Shown here piece after piece: positions 25,885-37,919 of a DNA stretch of 64,000 nt. The translations under genes and the position numbers were made by a program. This DNA comes from an uncultured Acidobacteriaceae bacterium (lineage in GTDB: Bacteria > Acidobacteriota > Terriglobia > Terriglobales > Acidobacteriaceae), in assembly GCA_903849645.1 (NCBI GenBank), contig CAINJJ010000050.1:1-64000 (forward strand), given 5' to 3'. Under the pieces are notes generated by a model. The model was given only the letters and a program-made list of their open reading frames with translations, was not told the DNA's origin and made no database searches. Numbering within the stretch: the first letter of the stretch is position 1; every line of letters starts with the position of its first letter.

Positions 25885-26834
25885 CGGGGGCCCCCGGCAG
25901 CAGCCTCCAGCAATGGCCCTGCCCCGGCCTCCAGCAGCATCGACGCCGCCAGCCTGCCCAGCGCCGCCGGGTCCGAACCTGCCCGCACCGCCCGATGATA
26001 GATGCGGACCGCGTGACCGCTCTCCGGAACCGCCACCACGCCGAACATCTCATCCCAAAGCTCAGACTCATCGTCCGCGCCCGTCAGGTTCGCCGCCCGG
26101 CAATGGATTCCAATCGGGACCTGGCAGCCGCCGCCCAGCGCCGCAAGCGCAGCCCTCTCGGCAGTCACCGCGAAATTTGTCGCCGGATCATTCAAAAACG
26201 CAATCGCCTCCATGGTCGCCGCGGCATCGTCTCGGGTCTCGATTCCCAGGGAACCCTGTCCCGCAGCCGGGCAAAACTCGGTCGGTTGGAGCCGTTCCCT
26301 CACCCACTCGGTCTTTTCCAGCCGGTCCAGCCCCGCCGCCGCCAGCAGAATGGCATCCACCTGCCCCTCGCCCAGCTTGCGCAGCCGCGTGTCCACGTTC
26401 CCGCGGAACTCGACAGCCTCAATATCCGGACGCAGGGCCTTCAATTGCGCGCGCCGCCTCTGGCTGCTCGTCCCCACTCTCGCTCCCTGGGGCAGTGCCG
26501 CCAGGTTAGGAAACTCGACCGATACAAACACGTCGCGGGGGTCCACACGCGGCGGCGTGGCGGCCAGCGCAAAGGGTGCCGGCAACTCCGTCGGCAGGTC
26601 TTTGAGCGAATGCACCGCCAAATCGACGCGCCCTTCCGCCAAGGCCTCCTCAATCTCCTTGGTAAACATCCCCTTGGAGCCGACCTGCGCAAAAGTGACC
26701 TCCTGCAGCCGGTCCCCGGTAGTCTTGATGATCTCGATCTCGACCGTGTGTCCCTGCCCGCGCAGCATCGCGGCAATGTGATTCGCCTGCCAAAGGGCAA
26801 GCTGCGAACCCCTGCTCCCAATCCGCAGATTCAT
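25881..26834 (-). CDS. hemC: Porphobilinogen deaminase (hydroxymethylbilane synthase)
   Basis: The 317-residue protein opens with LRIGSRGSQLALWQANHIA and has VHSLKDLPTELP and RRRAQLKALRPDIEAVEFRGNVDTRLRKL. The dipyrromethane cofactor Cys is in LGGGCQVPIG. It condenses four porphobilinogen molecules to hydroxymethylbilane. It overlaps hemA and hemD by 4 nt each, so the three are translationally coupled. Confidence 0.96.
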   Translation of the reverse strand: MNLRIGSRGSQLALWQANHIAAMLRGQGHTVEIEIIKTTGDRLQEVTFAQVGSKGMFTKEIEEALAEGRVDLAVHSLKDLPTELPAPFALAATPPRVDPRDVFVSVEFPNLAALPQGARVGTSSQRRRAQLKALRPDIEAVEFRGNVDTRLRKLGEGQVDAILLAAAGLDRLEKTEWVRERLQPTEFCPAAGQGSLGIETRDDAAATMEAIAFLNDPATNFAVTAERAALAALGGGCQVPIGIHCRAANLTGADDESELWDEMFGVVAVPESGHAVRIYHRAVRAGSDPAALGRLAASMLLEAGAGPLLEAAAGGPR

Positions 26835-28198
26835 CGGCTGCCCATCCCGCTTGTTTCGCTCACCTTCACTCCTTCACCCTTGTCCGCGCCAACAGCCTTG
26901 TCCGCCGAACCCGGAGCCTTCGCCGGGTCGGTGTCTCTCTCCGCGGTCGCCGGCAGCGACCATGTATCGCACAGCGCTTCCAGCCTCACCGAGTCGTTCT
27001 CCCGCGCCGCCTGCTTCAGCGCCTGCATCGGCGGATGCAAAAACTTGTTCACCAGCCCTCGCGTCAACGCCTCCACGGCAGCAATCTGTTCCGGGCTCAG
27101 AGCCCCAAGCCGCGACTGCGCGCGCTTCAACTCCGTCTGGCGAATCTCCTCAGCCTGATGCTGCAGCGCCACAATCGCCGGGGCCACGTTCACCGTCCGC
27201 TGGCGCTGGTGGAACCGCTCCACTTCCCCTTCGATCAGGGTCTCGGCGTCGCCTGCCTCGCGGCTCCGTTCCGCCATGTGCGAGGCCGCCACCTGCTGCA
27301 GGTCGTCAATGTCATAGACAAAGATGCCCTCCAGCTTGCCCATCGCCGCGTCCACATCGCGCGGCACCGCAATGTCGATAAAGAACATGGGCCGGTTTCG
27401 CCGCTTGTGGAGAAATGCCTGCCCGTGTTCGCGCCTGAAGATCGGATGCGGAGCGCCCGTCGAGCTGATTACGATGTCCGCCTGGCTCGCCGCCTCATAC
27501 AACTCCTCAAACGGAATCACCCTGCCATTGAAGGGCTCCGCCATCCGCCGCGCGCGCTCCATCGTCCGGTTGGTCACCAGGATGGCCCCGGCGCCCTGTT
27601 GCACCAGGTGCCGCGCCGCCAGTTCGCTCATCTTGCCCGCACCCACCAGGAATACCGTCCGCCCCTGCAGCGACCCGAATATCTTTCGCGCCAACTCCAC
27701 CGCCACAGAGGCAATCGAAACCGAGTTCGAACCGATCTCCGTCTCCGAGCGCACCTTCTTCGCGGCGGCAAAGGCGCTCTGCAGCAGGTGCTCCAACTGC
27801 CCCGCCACCGTGCCGGAGGCGCGCGCCACGGCAAAGGCTTCCTTTACCTGGCCCAGAATCTGCGGCTCGCCCACCACCATCGAGTCCAGGCTGGCCGCCA
27901 CCCGAAACAGGTGCCGCACCGCCTCCTGGTCCTTGTGCTCATAGATATGCGGACTCAGCAACGCCGGATCAAGCCCGAAATGGCGGCCCAGGAAGCCCGT
28001 CAAATCCGTCTCCGCGGACTCGACCGAAGCCACAATCTCAACCCGGTTGCAGGTTGAGACAATCATGCACTCCGTTACGCCCGGCTCCGCCGCCAGCGCC
28101 CGCGTCGTCTCGGGAAGGTCTTCGCGCGAGATCGCGATCCGCTCACGCAATTCAATCGGCGCGGTCTTGTGATTCACTCCAATCAGGGCCAGTGTCAT
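26831..28198 (-). CDS. hemA: Glutamyl-tRNA reductase
   Basis: The 455-residue protein, from ATG 28198, has LIGVNHKTAPIELRERIA, the catalytic Cys in STCNRVEIVAS, and the NADPH-binding VFLVGAGKMSELAARHL. It reduces glutamyl-tRNA to glutamate 1-semialdehyde, committing the C5 heme pathway. The ORF-track start at 28528 lies in the antisense-like extension over the ccsA gene and is wrong. The C-terminus has a short charged extension rich in Asp/Lys/Gly beyond the dimerisation domain. It overlaps the CcsA-like gene by 4 nt. Confidence 0.96.
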   Translation of the reverse strand: MTLALIGVNHKTAPIELRERIAISREDLPETTRALAAEPGVTECMIVSTCNRVEIVASVESAETDLTGFLGRHFGLDPALLSPHIYEHKDQEAVRHLFRVAASLDSMVVGEPQILGQVKEAFAVARASGTVAGQLEHLLQSAFAAAKKVRSETEIGSNSVSIASVAVELARKIFGSLQGRTVFLVGAGKMSELAARHLVQQGAGAILVTNRTMERARRMAEPFNGRVIPFEELYEAASQADIVISSTGAPHPIFRREHGQAFLHKRRNRPMFFIDIAVPRDVDAAMGKLEGIFVYDIDDLQQVAASHMAERSREAGDAETLIEGEVERFHQRQRTVNVAPAIVALQHQAEEIRQTELKRAQSRLGALSPEQIAAVEALTRGLVNKFLHPPMQALKQAARENDSVRLEALCDTWSLPATAERDTDPAKAPGSADKAVGADKGEGVKVSETSGMGSR

Positions 28199-29031
28199 CG
28201 GGGACCGTACCTGTGGACCTGGCTGAAAACATTGGCCAGCATCACCACCAGCATCACAATGAATACGGCTCCGGAGAGATACGCCGCCCGGCGGCCGCGC
28301 AGCCCCTGCGTCCGCCGCACAAACAGGAGCGCCACATACACGGCCCACATGGTGAACGAGGCAATGACTTTGGGATCGCGGAAATATGCCGCCCCCAGCA
28401 CCGTCTCCTGCGCCAGAACGGACCCAATCACCAGCCCCACCGTCATGCAGGGAAATCCAAACTCCAGCGTGGCGTGGGCAATGCGCTCCAGCGTATCCAG
28501 CGGCGGCATCCAGTCCAGCGGCAGCCACCAGGAGTCCGTCCCCGGCTTCCGCTTGCTCTTCAGCCTGCGCTCCTGCACCAGGTAGAGAACCGAGGCCAGC
28601 AGGCTGAACCCGAGCGCCACATAGGCCGCCAGCAGGGCTGCAATGTGCGCCACCAGCCAGCTGATCCTTACCCCTTCCGACGGAAAGACATACCGCTCTG
28701 CGCCCAGAGCAGGCACAAAGACTGCAAAGAACGTGATCGGCAGCACGAAGATGCCCAGCGACACCGCGTCATAGAGCCACCAAACCAGGAAGAAAACGCC
28801 GGCCACTGCAAATCCCAGCAGCGACTCCACCTCCCGCACGCCTACCGGCATCCAGCTATGGCCCTGCACCAGCATCTCCACCACCGAAACAAAGTGGAAA
28901 AAAAAGGCCAGGCCGCCCAGGTGGACACAGCTCTTCCGCCAGCGGACCACTCCATACAGCACGGCCGGAAAGATTGCGATGGATGCGGCCGCGTAGAGGA
29001 TGGCCGCGACCCGAAGCCAGAGAAGGTACAT
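28195..29031 (-). CDS. CcsA/HemX-family cytochrome c assembly membrane protein
   Basis: The 278-residue protein from ATG 29031 (AAGGTGAAG upstream) has about eight membrane segments, including FFFHFVSVVEMLVQ and ISWLVAHIAALLAAYVALGFSLLASVLYLV. It resembles the HemX/CcsA group often found next to hemA. CcsA handles heme delivery in system II cytochrome c maturation; the HemX-like members lack the WWD heme motif, and none is evident here, so it may instead tune HemA levels. It overlaps hemA by 4 nt, fitting a heme role. Confidence 0.85.
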   Translation of the reverse strand: MYLLWLRVAAILYAAASIAIFPAVLYGVVRWRKSCVHLGGLAFFFHFVSVVEMLVQGHSWMPVGVREVESLLGFAVAGVFFLVWWLYDAVSLGIFVLPITFFAVFVPALGAERYVFPSEGVRISWLVAHIAALLAAYVALGFSLLASVLYLVQERRLKSKRKPGTDSWWLPLDWMPPLDTLERIAHATLEFGFPCMTVGLVIGSVLAQETVLGAAYFRDPKVIASFTMWAVYVALLFVRRTQGLRGRRAAYLSGAVFIVMLVVMLANVFSQVHRYGPR

Positions 29032-29225
29032 ATCGATCTTCACCTTAAAGGCGCAAAACAACAGTATACTGTGACGCAAATCACTCGCAGAAGGCGTCAA
29101 ACGAATCGCACGTGCCGATTTTGGTGCGCTGTTTCACTCCGGCTCGCTCAGGCGGCTCATCCGCAAGCAAAACCGAGGCTTTCGGCGACCCTTCCACCCT
29201 GGACCGCGGCCCGGACAGCCTGCCG

Positions 29226-29735
29226 CTACAGCCCCTTCTTCATCACGGCAAGCCCCGCCCGCGAGGCCTCCACATCGTCCTCGGACTTGCCTCCGCTGAA
29301 GGCCACAATCACCCAGCCTCCCTTTACCCGGCCAATCACCCCGCCCTGCCAGCCAAACTCGCCTGTCATCGGCGGCCGCCCGGCGGTGCCGCTGTCCTTC
29401 AGCGTCTCGGCCATCTCTGAAGCCTTGGCGTAGGCAATTCCCAGCAGGTTGTTGCCCTTTTCCGTGGCTGTGGGCGCGTCCTTCATCCGCCCCACCACGG
29501 CCATCTTGGACGTCCACCCTTCAATCGTCTCGCCCTCGGCATAGGCCACCACGGCCACGCCGCCAATCTTCAACTCGGCCGCCCGCTTCTTCATCGCCTC
29601 CAGGGCCGCGCTCGTCACGGCATCCAGCTTCTTCGCGCTTACGGGCTTTGGCCCGCCTGCCGCCTGCACCCGCACCCCGCCCGCCATCAAGCCCGCCAAT
29701 ACCAGTACCGCCGCCGTCAAGACACGCCTCTCCAT
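29226..29735 (-). CDS. GlcG/HbpS-like exported protein
   Basis: The 169-residue protein has a signal peptide (AAVLVLAGLMAGGVRVQA) followed by a GlcG/HbpS-like domain: AALEAMKKRAAELKIGGVAVVAYAEG, then NLLGIAYAKASEMAETLKDSG and GEFGWQGGVIGRVKGGWVIVAFSGG. HbpS binds heme or iron outside the cell and senses redox stress in Streptomyces; GlcG members have other roles. It lies about 194 nt upstream of the CcsA/HemX-like gene on the same strand, at the head of the heme cluster. A heme-linked role is inference from position and fold. Confidence 0.72.
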   Translation of the reverse strand: MERRVLTAAVLVLAGLMAGGVRVQAAGGPKPVSAKKLDAVTSAALEAMKKRAAELKIGGVAVVAYAEGETIEGWTSKMAVVGRMKDAPTATEKGNNLLGIAYAKASEMAETLKDSGTAGRPPMTGEFGWQGGVIGRVKGGWVIVAFSGGKSEDDVEASRAGLAVMKKGL

Positions 29736-29887
29736 CCAATACCCTCCATGGCAAATTTCACCCGGCCCGGAAGCCGCCCGGACACCGGAGAATCATACCT
29801 TCCGCAGGCTCTACGCTCCATCGGCCCCTCCCCTAAGCCCCGCAGCCTACCCCTCCGCCATCCCGTCACGTTACTCTTGAATGCAGC

Positions 29888-32631
<2,744 letters not shown>

Positions 32632-32635
<4 letters not shown>

Positions 32636-33756
32636 AATCCACCCTGCGCCAAGCCGCCGGCAGTCTTCTTGTTGTTGGACTGGGCGGAACCGAACTCACC
32701 AGCCTTGAGCGCGCATGGCTCCGCCTTATCCGTCCCGGCGGCATCATCCTCTTCAAGCGCAACATTACAGACGCGGCACAGACCCGCGCCCTTCTGGATG
32801 AGGCCACAGGCTTCTGCGCACCGCACGCCGCGCGCTTTGTCGATGTGGAGGGCGGCACCGTCAACCGACTGCGCGACGCCCTAGCTCCCATCCCCTCCGT
32901 CTCAGCCGTCGCCGCCGCCGTACTCTCTCTCGCAGAGCCCGCGCTGGCCCGCACCCACGGCGAACTCATCGCGCAATCCGTCCGCGCCTTCGGCTTCAAC
33001 ACAACGCTGGCGCCGGTTGTCGATCTCGCCCTGCCTGAGGCCGCAGAGGTCCTCGGCTCGCGCACCGCAAGCCCCGATCCGGCAGTGGTCATCGCCTACG
33101 CGCGCCAGTTCCTCTCCGGCCTCGCGGCCCACGGCGTTTCCGGCTGCGGCAAGCACTTTCCCGGCCTCGGCGGGGCCAGCGGCGACACACACTTCCTGAC
33201 CCCTTCCATCGGGCGAAGCACGAGACAGATGGAAGCCGACCTCGCCCCCTACCGCGAACTGCATGCGCAGATGCCCATCGTCATGACCAACCACGCGGCC
33301 TATCCCGCAACGCCCGGCAAGCAGACACCTGCCTCGGCCTCGCGCTACTGGATTACAAAGATTCTTCGCGAACGCATCGGCTATCGCGGACTCATCCTCT
33401 CCGACGATCTCGAAATGGGCGGCATTCTCAAGTTCATGCCCATCGAAGAGGCCGCCATCGAAGCCTTCCGCGCCGGCTCGGATCTGGTCGAGATATGCCA
33501 CAGCGCCGAGCTCATCCTGCGCACGTACGAAGCGCTCCTCACCGAGGCCGAGCGTTCCGCAGCCTTCCGCGCACTGCTGCTCAAGCGCGGACAACAATCC
33601 TCCCGCAAGCGCGCAAAACTCTACACCGCGCCCATCCCGCGCCCGCTCACGGCCAAGCAATTCGCAACGCTGCAAACGCGCATCGCGCGCTTCGCCGGCC
33701 AGATCGCCGCCAGCGAGTCCACTCCACGCGCCACCTCGCCCGCGGAGGCCTCATGA
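32632..33756 (+). CDS. nagZ: Beta-N-acetylhexosaminidase, GH3, NagZ-type
   Basis: The 374-residue cytoplasmic protein (no signal peptide) has the NagZ loop CGKHFPGLGGASGDTHF with the Asp-His catalytic dyad, and the nucleophile Asp in LILSDDLEMGG. NagZ removes GlcNAc from GlcNAc-1,6-anhydroMurNAc-peptides during cell-wall recycling. It overlaps mutS and the AnmK gene by 4 nt each. The next gene encodes AnmK, which acts on the NagZ product, so function and context agree. It is shorter and unrelated in detail to the exported GH3 enzyme at 17120. Confidence 0.92.
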
Positions 33757-34922
33757 CCGCGCGTACCATGGTCGTGGCAGGCGTCATGAGCGGCACCTCC
33801 GCCGACGGCATCGACGTGGCCATCGTGCGCATTGCAGCAGGCCGTTCCAAACCTGCGCTCACCCTGCTGGCCCACGAGGGCTTCCGCTACCCTGCACCCC
33901 TGCGCCGTGCCGTGCTGGCCGCCATGAACGCCTCCTCCATCAGCACCGCCGAACTGGCGCGCCTGAACTGGCGTCTAGGCCTCGCCTATGCCGAGGCCGT
34001 CAAGGCAACCGCGGAGAAGCACTCTCTCCGCCTCGACCTCATTGGATGCCATGGGCAGACGCTCTACCATCAGCCGCGCGCCGTGAGCTATGCCGGCCGC
34101 AGCTTTGCCTGCACCTGGCAGTTAGGCGAACCCGCAGTCCTTGCCGCCTCGCTGGGCGTGCCGGTGGTTTCAAACTTCCGCCCCGCAGACATGGCCGCCG
34201 GCGGTCAGGGCGCTCCGCTCGTGCCTCTGCTCGACTACGTGCTCTTCGCCAACCGCAAACGCGGCCGCGTGCTGCAGAACATCGGCGGCATCGCCAACCT
34301 CACCGCCATCCCCGCCGGCGCAGCTTCCTCCGCCGTTGTGGCCTTTGACACAGGCCCCGGCAACATGATCATCGACTGGCTCGCGCAGGAGCTCACCGGC
34401 GCGCGCTTCGACCGCAACGGCCAAAGCGCCGCTCGCGGAACTGTGCTGAAACCGGTCCTCGCCACGCTCCTCCGCAACCCTTACTTCCATCTCAAGCCAC
34501 CGCGCACCGCCGGTCGCGAGCAGTTCGGCCGCGAGTTCGCCGCGCGCTTTCTCGCCGCCTGCCGGAAGCTCAGCCCGCGCACTGAAGACGCCATGGCCAC
34601 CGCTACCGCCTTCACCGCCGAGACCATCGCTGCCAGCTACAAGTCCTTCGTTCGCCGCTCCATGCAAGGCCAGACCGTGGATTACATCGTCTCCGGCGGC
34701 GGCGCGCGCAACGCCACCCTCATGGCGATGCTTGCCCAGCGCCTTGAACCTCTGGGCTGCGACCTCGCCACGAGCGAGCAGTTCGGACTGCCCGCCGAGG
34801 CCAAGGAGGCCGCCGCCTTTGCCCTCCTCGCCTGGCAAACCTGGCACAGGCAGCCGGGCAACGTCCCCAAGGCCACCGGCGCCACCGGCCCTGCCATCCT
34901 CGGCCAGGTGACCTATGTCTAG
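33753..34922 (+). CDS. anmK: Anhydro-N-acetylmuramic acid kinase
   Basis: The 389-residue protein from ATG 33753 has the AnmK opening VAGVMSGTSADGIDVAIV, the active-site stretches GCHGQTLYHQP and FDTGPGNMIIDWL, and VSGGGARNATLMAML. It hydrolyses and phosphorylates 1,6-anhydro-MurNAc to MurNAc-6-P, feeding the recycling pathway. The ORF-track start (33495) is an out-of-frame extension within nagZ. It overlaps nagZ by 4 nt and the next gene by 8 nt. Confidence 0.95.
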   Translation: MTARTMVVAGVMSGTSADGIDVAIVRIAAGRSKPALTLLAHEGFRYPAPLRRAVLAAMNASSISTAELARLNWRLGLAYAEAVKATAEKHSLRLDLIGCHGQTLYHQPRAVSYAGRSFACTWQLGEPAVLAASLGVPVVSNFRPADMAAGGQGAPLVPLLDYVLFANRKRGRVLQNIGGIANLTAIPAGAASSAVVAFDTGPGNMIIDWLAQELTGARFDRNGQSAARGTVLKPVLATLLRNPYFHLKPPRTAGREQFGREFAARFLAACRKLSPRTEDAMATATAFTAETIAASYKSFVRRSMQGQTVDYIVSGGGARNATLMAMLAQRLEPLGCDLATSEQFGLPAEAKEAAAFALLAWQTWHRQPGNVPKATGATGPAILGQVTYV

Positions 34923-36480
34923 GCGGGCGCAAACATTCGCCGGCCGGCGTTCGTTGCGTGCTTCCCTTCCGTTTCTTGCGCTTGCTCTGCTTTTCGCCAT
35001 CACGAGCTGCCGCTCCACCCCACGCGACCCGCAAACTCTCGTCTTCCTCATTGAAAGCAGCCCCGCCAATCTCGACCCGCGCATCGGCACCGATGGCCAG
35101 TCCGAGCACATCGACGAGCTGCTCTTTGACGGTCTCGTCTCCCGCGATGCGAGCTTCCGCTTCACTCCCGCCCTGGCCGCCAAATGGGAACAGCCCAACC
35201 CGCTCACCCTCGTCTTTCACCTTCGCGATGGCGTCCGCTTCCATGATGGCCGCCCGTTCACCGCGCGCGATGTCCTGTGGACCATCAACTCCATGCGCTC
35301 CGGCGCCGTCATCACGCCCAAGTCAGCCGCCTACGCCTCCGTTGATACTGTCGAGGCGCCCGATGCGCGCACGGTTGTCTTTCATCTCAAGCACCCCGAC
35401 AACTTTCTCCTCACCAACCTCTCCACTGGCGCCATGGGCATCGTCCCCGAGGGCAGCGGACGCGAGTTCTGGCGTCATCCCATCGGCACCGGCCCCTTTC
35501 GCTTCGTCAGCCAGCAGATTGACCAGGATGTCGTCGTCGAGCACAACCCTCTGAGTTGGTCCGCCGTACCCGCCCTTGAACGCGTGCGCTTCCGCATTGT
35601 TCCCGACGCCATCACCGAGTCGCTTGAGCTTGAAAAAGGCTCGGCCGATGTTGCCGTCAACTCCCTGCCCATGGACGCCTTGCCAGTCCTTGCCGCGCTC
35701 CCGAATCTCATCGTCGAAGACGCGCCCGGCACGCAGATCCAGTACCTCACTTTCAACCTGCGCGACCCGCTCCTGCAGGACCCGCGCGTGCGTCAGGCCA
35801 TCGCCTGCGCAATCGATCGCACACAGATCATCGACACCCTCCTCCGCGGCCACGCACAGCCCGCCGGAAGCCTGCTGCCCGCAGCCCATTGGGCCTTCAC
35901 CGGCGATGTCGCCCGCTACGACTTCGACCCCGCGCGCGCGGTCCAACTTCTCGATCGGGCCGGCTACCGTGCCGGCCCTACGGGCGTCCGCCTTCATCTC
36001 ACCATGAAGACCAGCACCGTCGAGGACGTGCGCTCCCTCGCCGCCGTTCTCCAGCAGCAGCTTGCCCGTGTCGGCATCGCGCTCGACCTCCGCAGCTACG
36101 AGTTCGCCACCTTCTATTCCGATGTCACACGCGGCGCATTCCAGATGTATTCGCTCCGCTGGATCGGCGGCAACGAGCAACCGGACATCTTCAGCTATGT
36201 CTATGCGACCGCCAACTTCTCCCCCAAAGGAGCCAATCGCAGCCACTACTCCAACCCGCGTTTGGATGCCCTGCTGAGCGACGCCGCCCAAAGCGCCGAC
36301 AACGCAAAGCGCCGTGCCGACTATGCCGAAGCGCAGCAGATTCTGGCCCGCGATCTGCCCGCCATCAACCTCTGGTATCGCGACACCATCGTCGTCCATA
36401 GCCGCCGCTTGCAGCACGTGGTCCCCACTCCCTCGGGAAGTTATTCATTCCTGGAAGCGGCGGAGTTGCGCTCCGAATAA
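34915..36480 (+). CDS. Family 5 extracellular solute-binding lipoprotein (peptide/muropeptide type)
   Basis: The 521-residue protein has a basic start, a hydrophobic segment and a lipobox (ITSC), so it should be a lipoprotein. The mature part is SBP_bac_5: LIESSPANLDPRIGTDGQSEH, FHLRDGVRFHDGRPFTARDVLWT, IGTGPFRFVSQQI and FNLRDPLLQDPRVRQAIACAIDR. Members bind oligopeptides for ABC importers, and some (MppA type) bind murein tripeptide. It overlaps anmK by 8 nt. With nagZ and anmK, muropeptide uptake is the likely job. No permease or ATPase genes follow, so the partner transporter is elsewhere. Confidence 0.88.
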   Translation: MSRRAQTFAGRRSLRASLPFLALALLFAITSCRSTPRDPQTLVFLIESSPANLDPRIGTDGQSEHIDELLFDGLVSRDASFRFTPALAAKWEQPNPLTLVFHLRDGVRFHDGRPFTARDVLWTINSMRSGAVITPKSAAYASVDTVEAPDARTVVFHLKHPDNFLLTNLSTGAMGIVPEGSGREFWRHPIGTGPFRFVSQQIDQDVVVEHNPLSWSAVPALERVRFRIVPDAITESLELEKGSADVAVNSLPMDALPVLAALPNLIVEDAPGTQIQYLTFNLRDPLLQDPRVRQAIACAIDRTQIIDTLLRGHAQPAGSLLPAAHWAFTGDVARYDFDPARAVQLLDRAGYRAGPTGVRLHLTMKTSTVEDVRSLAAVLQQQLARVGIALDLRSYEFATFYSDVTRGAFQMYSLRWIGGNEQPDIFSYVYATANFSPKGANRSHYSNPRLDALLSDAAQSADNAKRRADYAEAQQILARDLPAINLWYRDTIVVHSRRLQHVVPTPSGSYSFLEAAELRSE

Positions 36481-36709
36481 CAGCCCTCAAAGCCTCTCGC
36501 AGCGCGGCCTTCAGCTTGTCTTAAGGTTCGGCGCAAAGCCCCCTCGCCTGAATGCCTATTGTTTGCAGCATCTTCAGCGCAGCTTCATGTTGCGCGCCGC
36601 ACTATGGGATGAGCCGTTCAACCTTTTAGCGCTTTCGCTCGTCTACCCAAACAGAGAAAACGCATCCTTCCTGCACACGGAAAGGTAATTGCCCGTGGAG
36701 AATTTGCAA

Positions 36710-37882
36710 ATGAGCAACAACAAGAACATCAGCTTTCGATTCGCATGGCTTCCTGCTTTCATCCTGCTGGCCTGCGCCGCGGCCCTCAGTGCCCAGGCCC
36801 CCGCCCGCTTTGTCGGAGCCATCACCGCCATCAACGGCGCATCCATCACGGTCAAGACCGACGCCGGCGAATCCTACCAGGTCAGTGTTGATTCCTCCGC
36901 GTCGTTGAGGCGCATCGCGCCCGGGCAAAAAGACCTCAGCACCGCCGACGCCATGCAGTTCGCCGACCTTGCCGTTGGAGACCGCGCCCTGGTCAAGCTC
37001 GATCCCAATGCCCCCGCGGGCACTCTGCAGGCCCTCCAGATCATCGCCGTCAAGCAGGCCGACCTTGCCCTCAAGCAGCAGAAGGATCGCGAAGACTGGC
37101 AGCGCCGCGGCGTAGGCGGCCTTGTCAAGAGCGTCGATGCCGGCTCCGGCGTCATCCTGTTGACCAGCGGCGCAGGGGCGCAGCTCAAGACCATCACCGT
37201 GCACACCACAAAGACCACCATGCTCAAGCGCTATGCGCCCGCCTCCGTCCGCTTTGACGCGGCCCAGCCGGCGCCCATCGACGCCATCCACACCGGAGAC
37301 CAACTGCGCGCCCGCGGAACCAAGAGCCCCGATGGCCTCGAACTCTCCGCCGAAGAGGTCGTCTCCGGCAGCTTCCGCAACATCTCGGGAACCATCACCT
37401 CCCTTGACCCGGCCACGTCAACACTCGTCGTCAAGGACCTGCTGTCAAAAAAGCAAGTCACGATTCACATCTCCACTGAAGCCCAGATGCGCCGCCTTCC
37501 CGACCGCATGGCCACCATGCTCGCCATGGCCCTCAAAGCGCCCGCGGGCGGCCGCTCCGCTCCACCTGCTGCCGGAAACACCACGGCTCCCATGCAGCGC
37601 GGCGGAACAGGACAGATGGGCGGCGGCGGCCAATGGGCCGGCCAGGGCTCCGGCGGCGGTGACCCGCAGCAGATGTTGAACCGTGCCCCGGCCATTCAAC
37701 TGGCAGATCTCAAAAAGGGTGACGCCGTGATGCTCGTCGCCACAGACGGCGCGACGGAAGTCACGGCCATCACGCTGCTCGCCGGCGTTGAGCCGCTGCT
37801 TGAAGCGCCTGCCGCAAGTCAGAGCCTGCTCTCCAACTGGAGCATGGGTGGCGGCGCCGGCGCTGCCGATGCAAATCAGTAA
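36710..37882 (+). CDS. DUF5666-like exported protein
   Basis: The 390-residue protein from ATG 36710 (GTGGAG site) has a signal peptide ending LSAQA. Two or three repeated small beta-barrel units follow, as in DUF5666: FVGAITAINGASITVKTDAG, LVKSVDAGSGVILLTSG and ISGTITSLDPATSTLVVKDLL. The C-terminal third has a Gly/Gln/Met-rich stretch (GGTGQMGGGGQWAGQGSGGG) before the last unit. Function is unknown. It sits just upstream of a TonB-dependent receptor, a pairing I associate with Acidobacteriota, so it may assist that receptor. Confidence 0.75.
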   Translation: MSNNKNISFRFAWLPAFILLACAAALSAQAPARFVGAITAINGASITVKTDAGESYQVSVDSSASLRRIAPGQKDLSTADAMQFADLAVGDRALVKLDPNAPAGTLQALQIIAVKQADLALKQQKDREDWQRRGVGGLVKSVDAGSGVILLTSGAGAQLKTITVHTTKTTMLKRYAPASVRFDAAQPAPIDAIHTGDQLRARGTKSPDGLELSAEEVVSGSFRNISGTITSLDPATSTLVVKDLLSKKQVTIHISTEAQMRRLPDRMATMLAMALKAPAGGRSAPPAAGNTTAPMQRGGTGQMGGGGQWAGQGSGGGDPQQMLNRAPAIQLADLKKGDAVMLVATDGATEVTAITLLAGVEPLLEAPAASQSLLSNWSMGGGAGAADANQ

Positions 37883-37919
37883 GACCGTTCCATACGAAGT
37901 GAAAACAAGCGAGGAACTC

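Noticed and set aside
25704-27158. 484-residue plus-strand ORF across hemC and hemA
   Set aside because: Arg/Pro-rich, no homology; the heme genes on the minus strand are certain.
36481-36709. Possible RNA gene between the lipoprotein and DUF5666 genes
   Set aside because: No tRNA cloverleaf, terminator or conserved fold could be seen.
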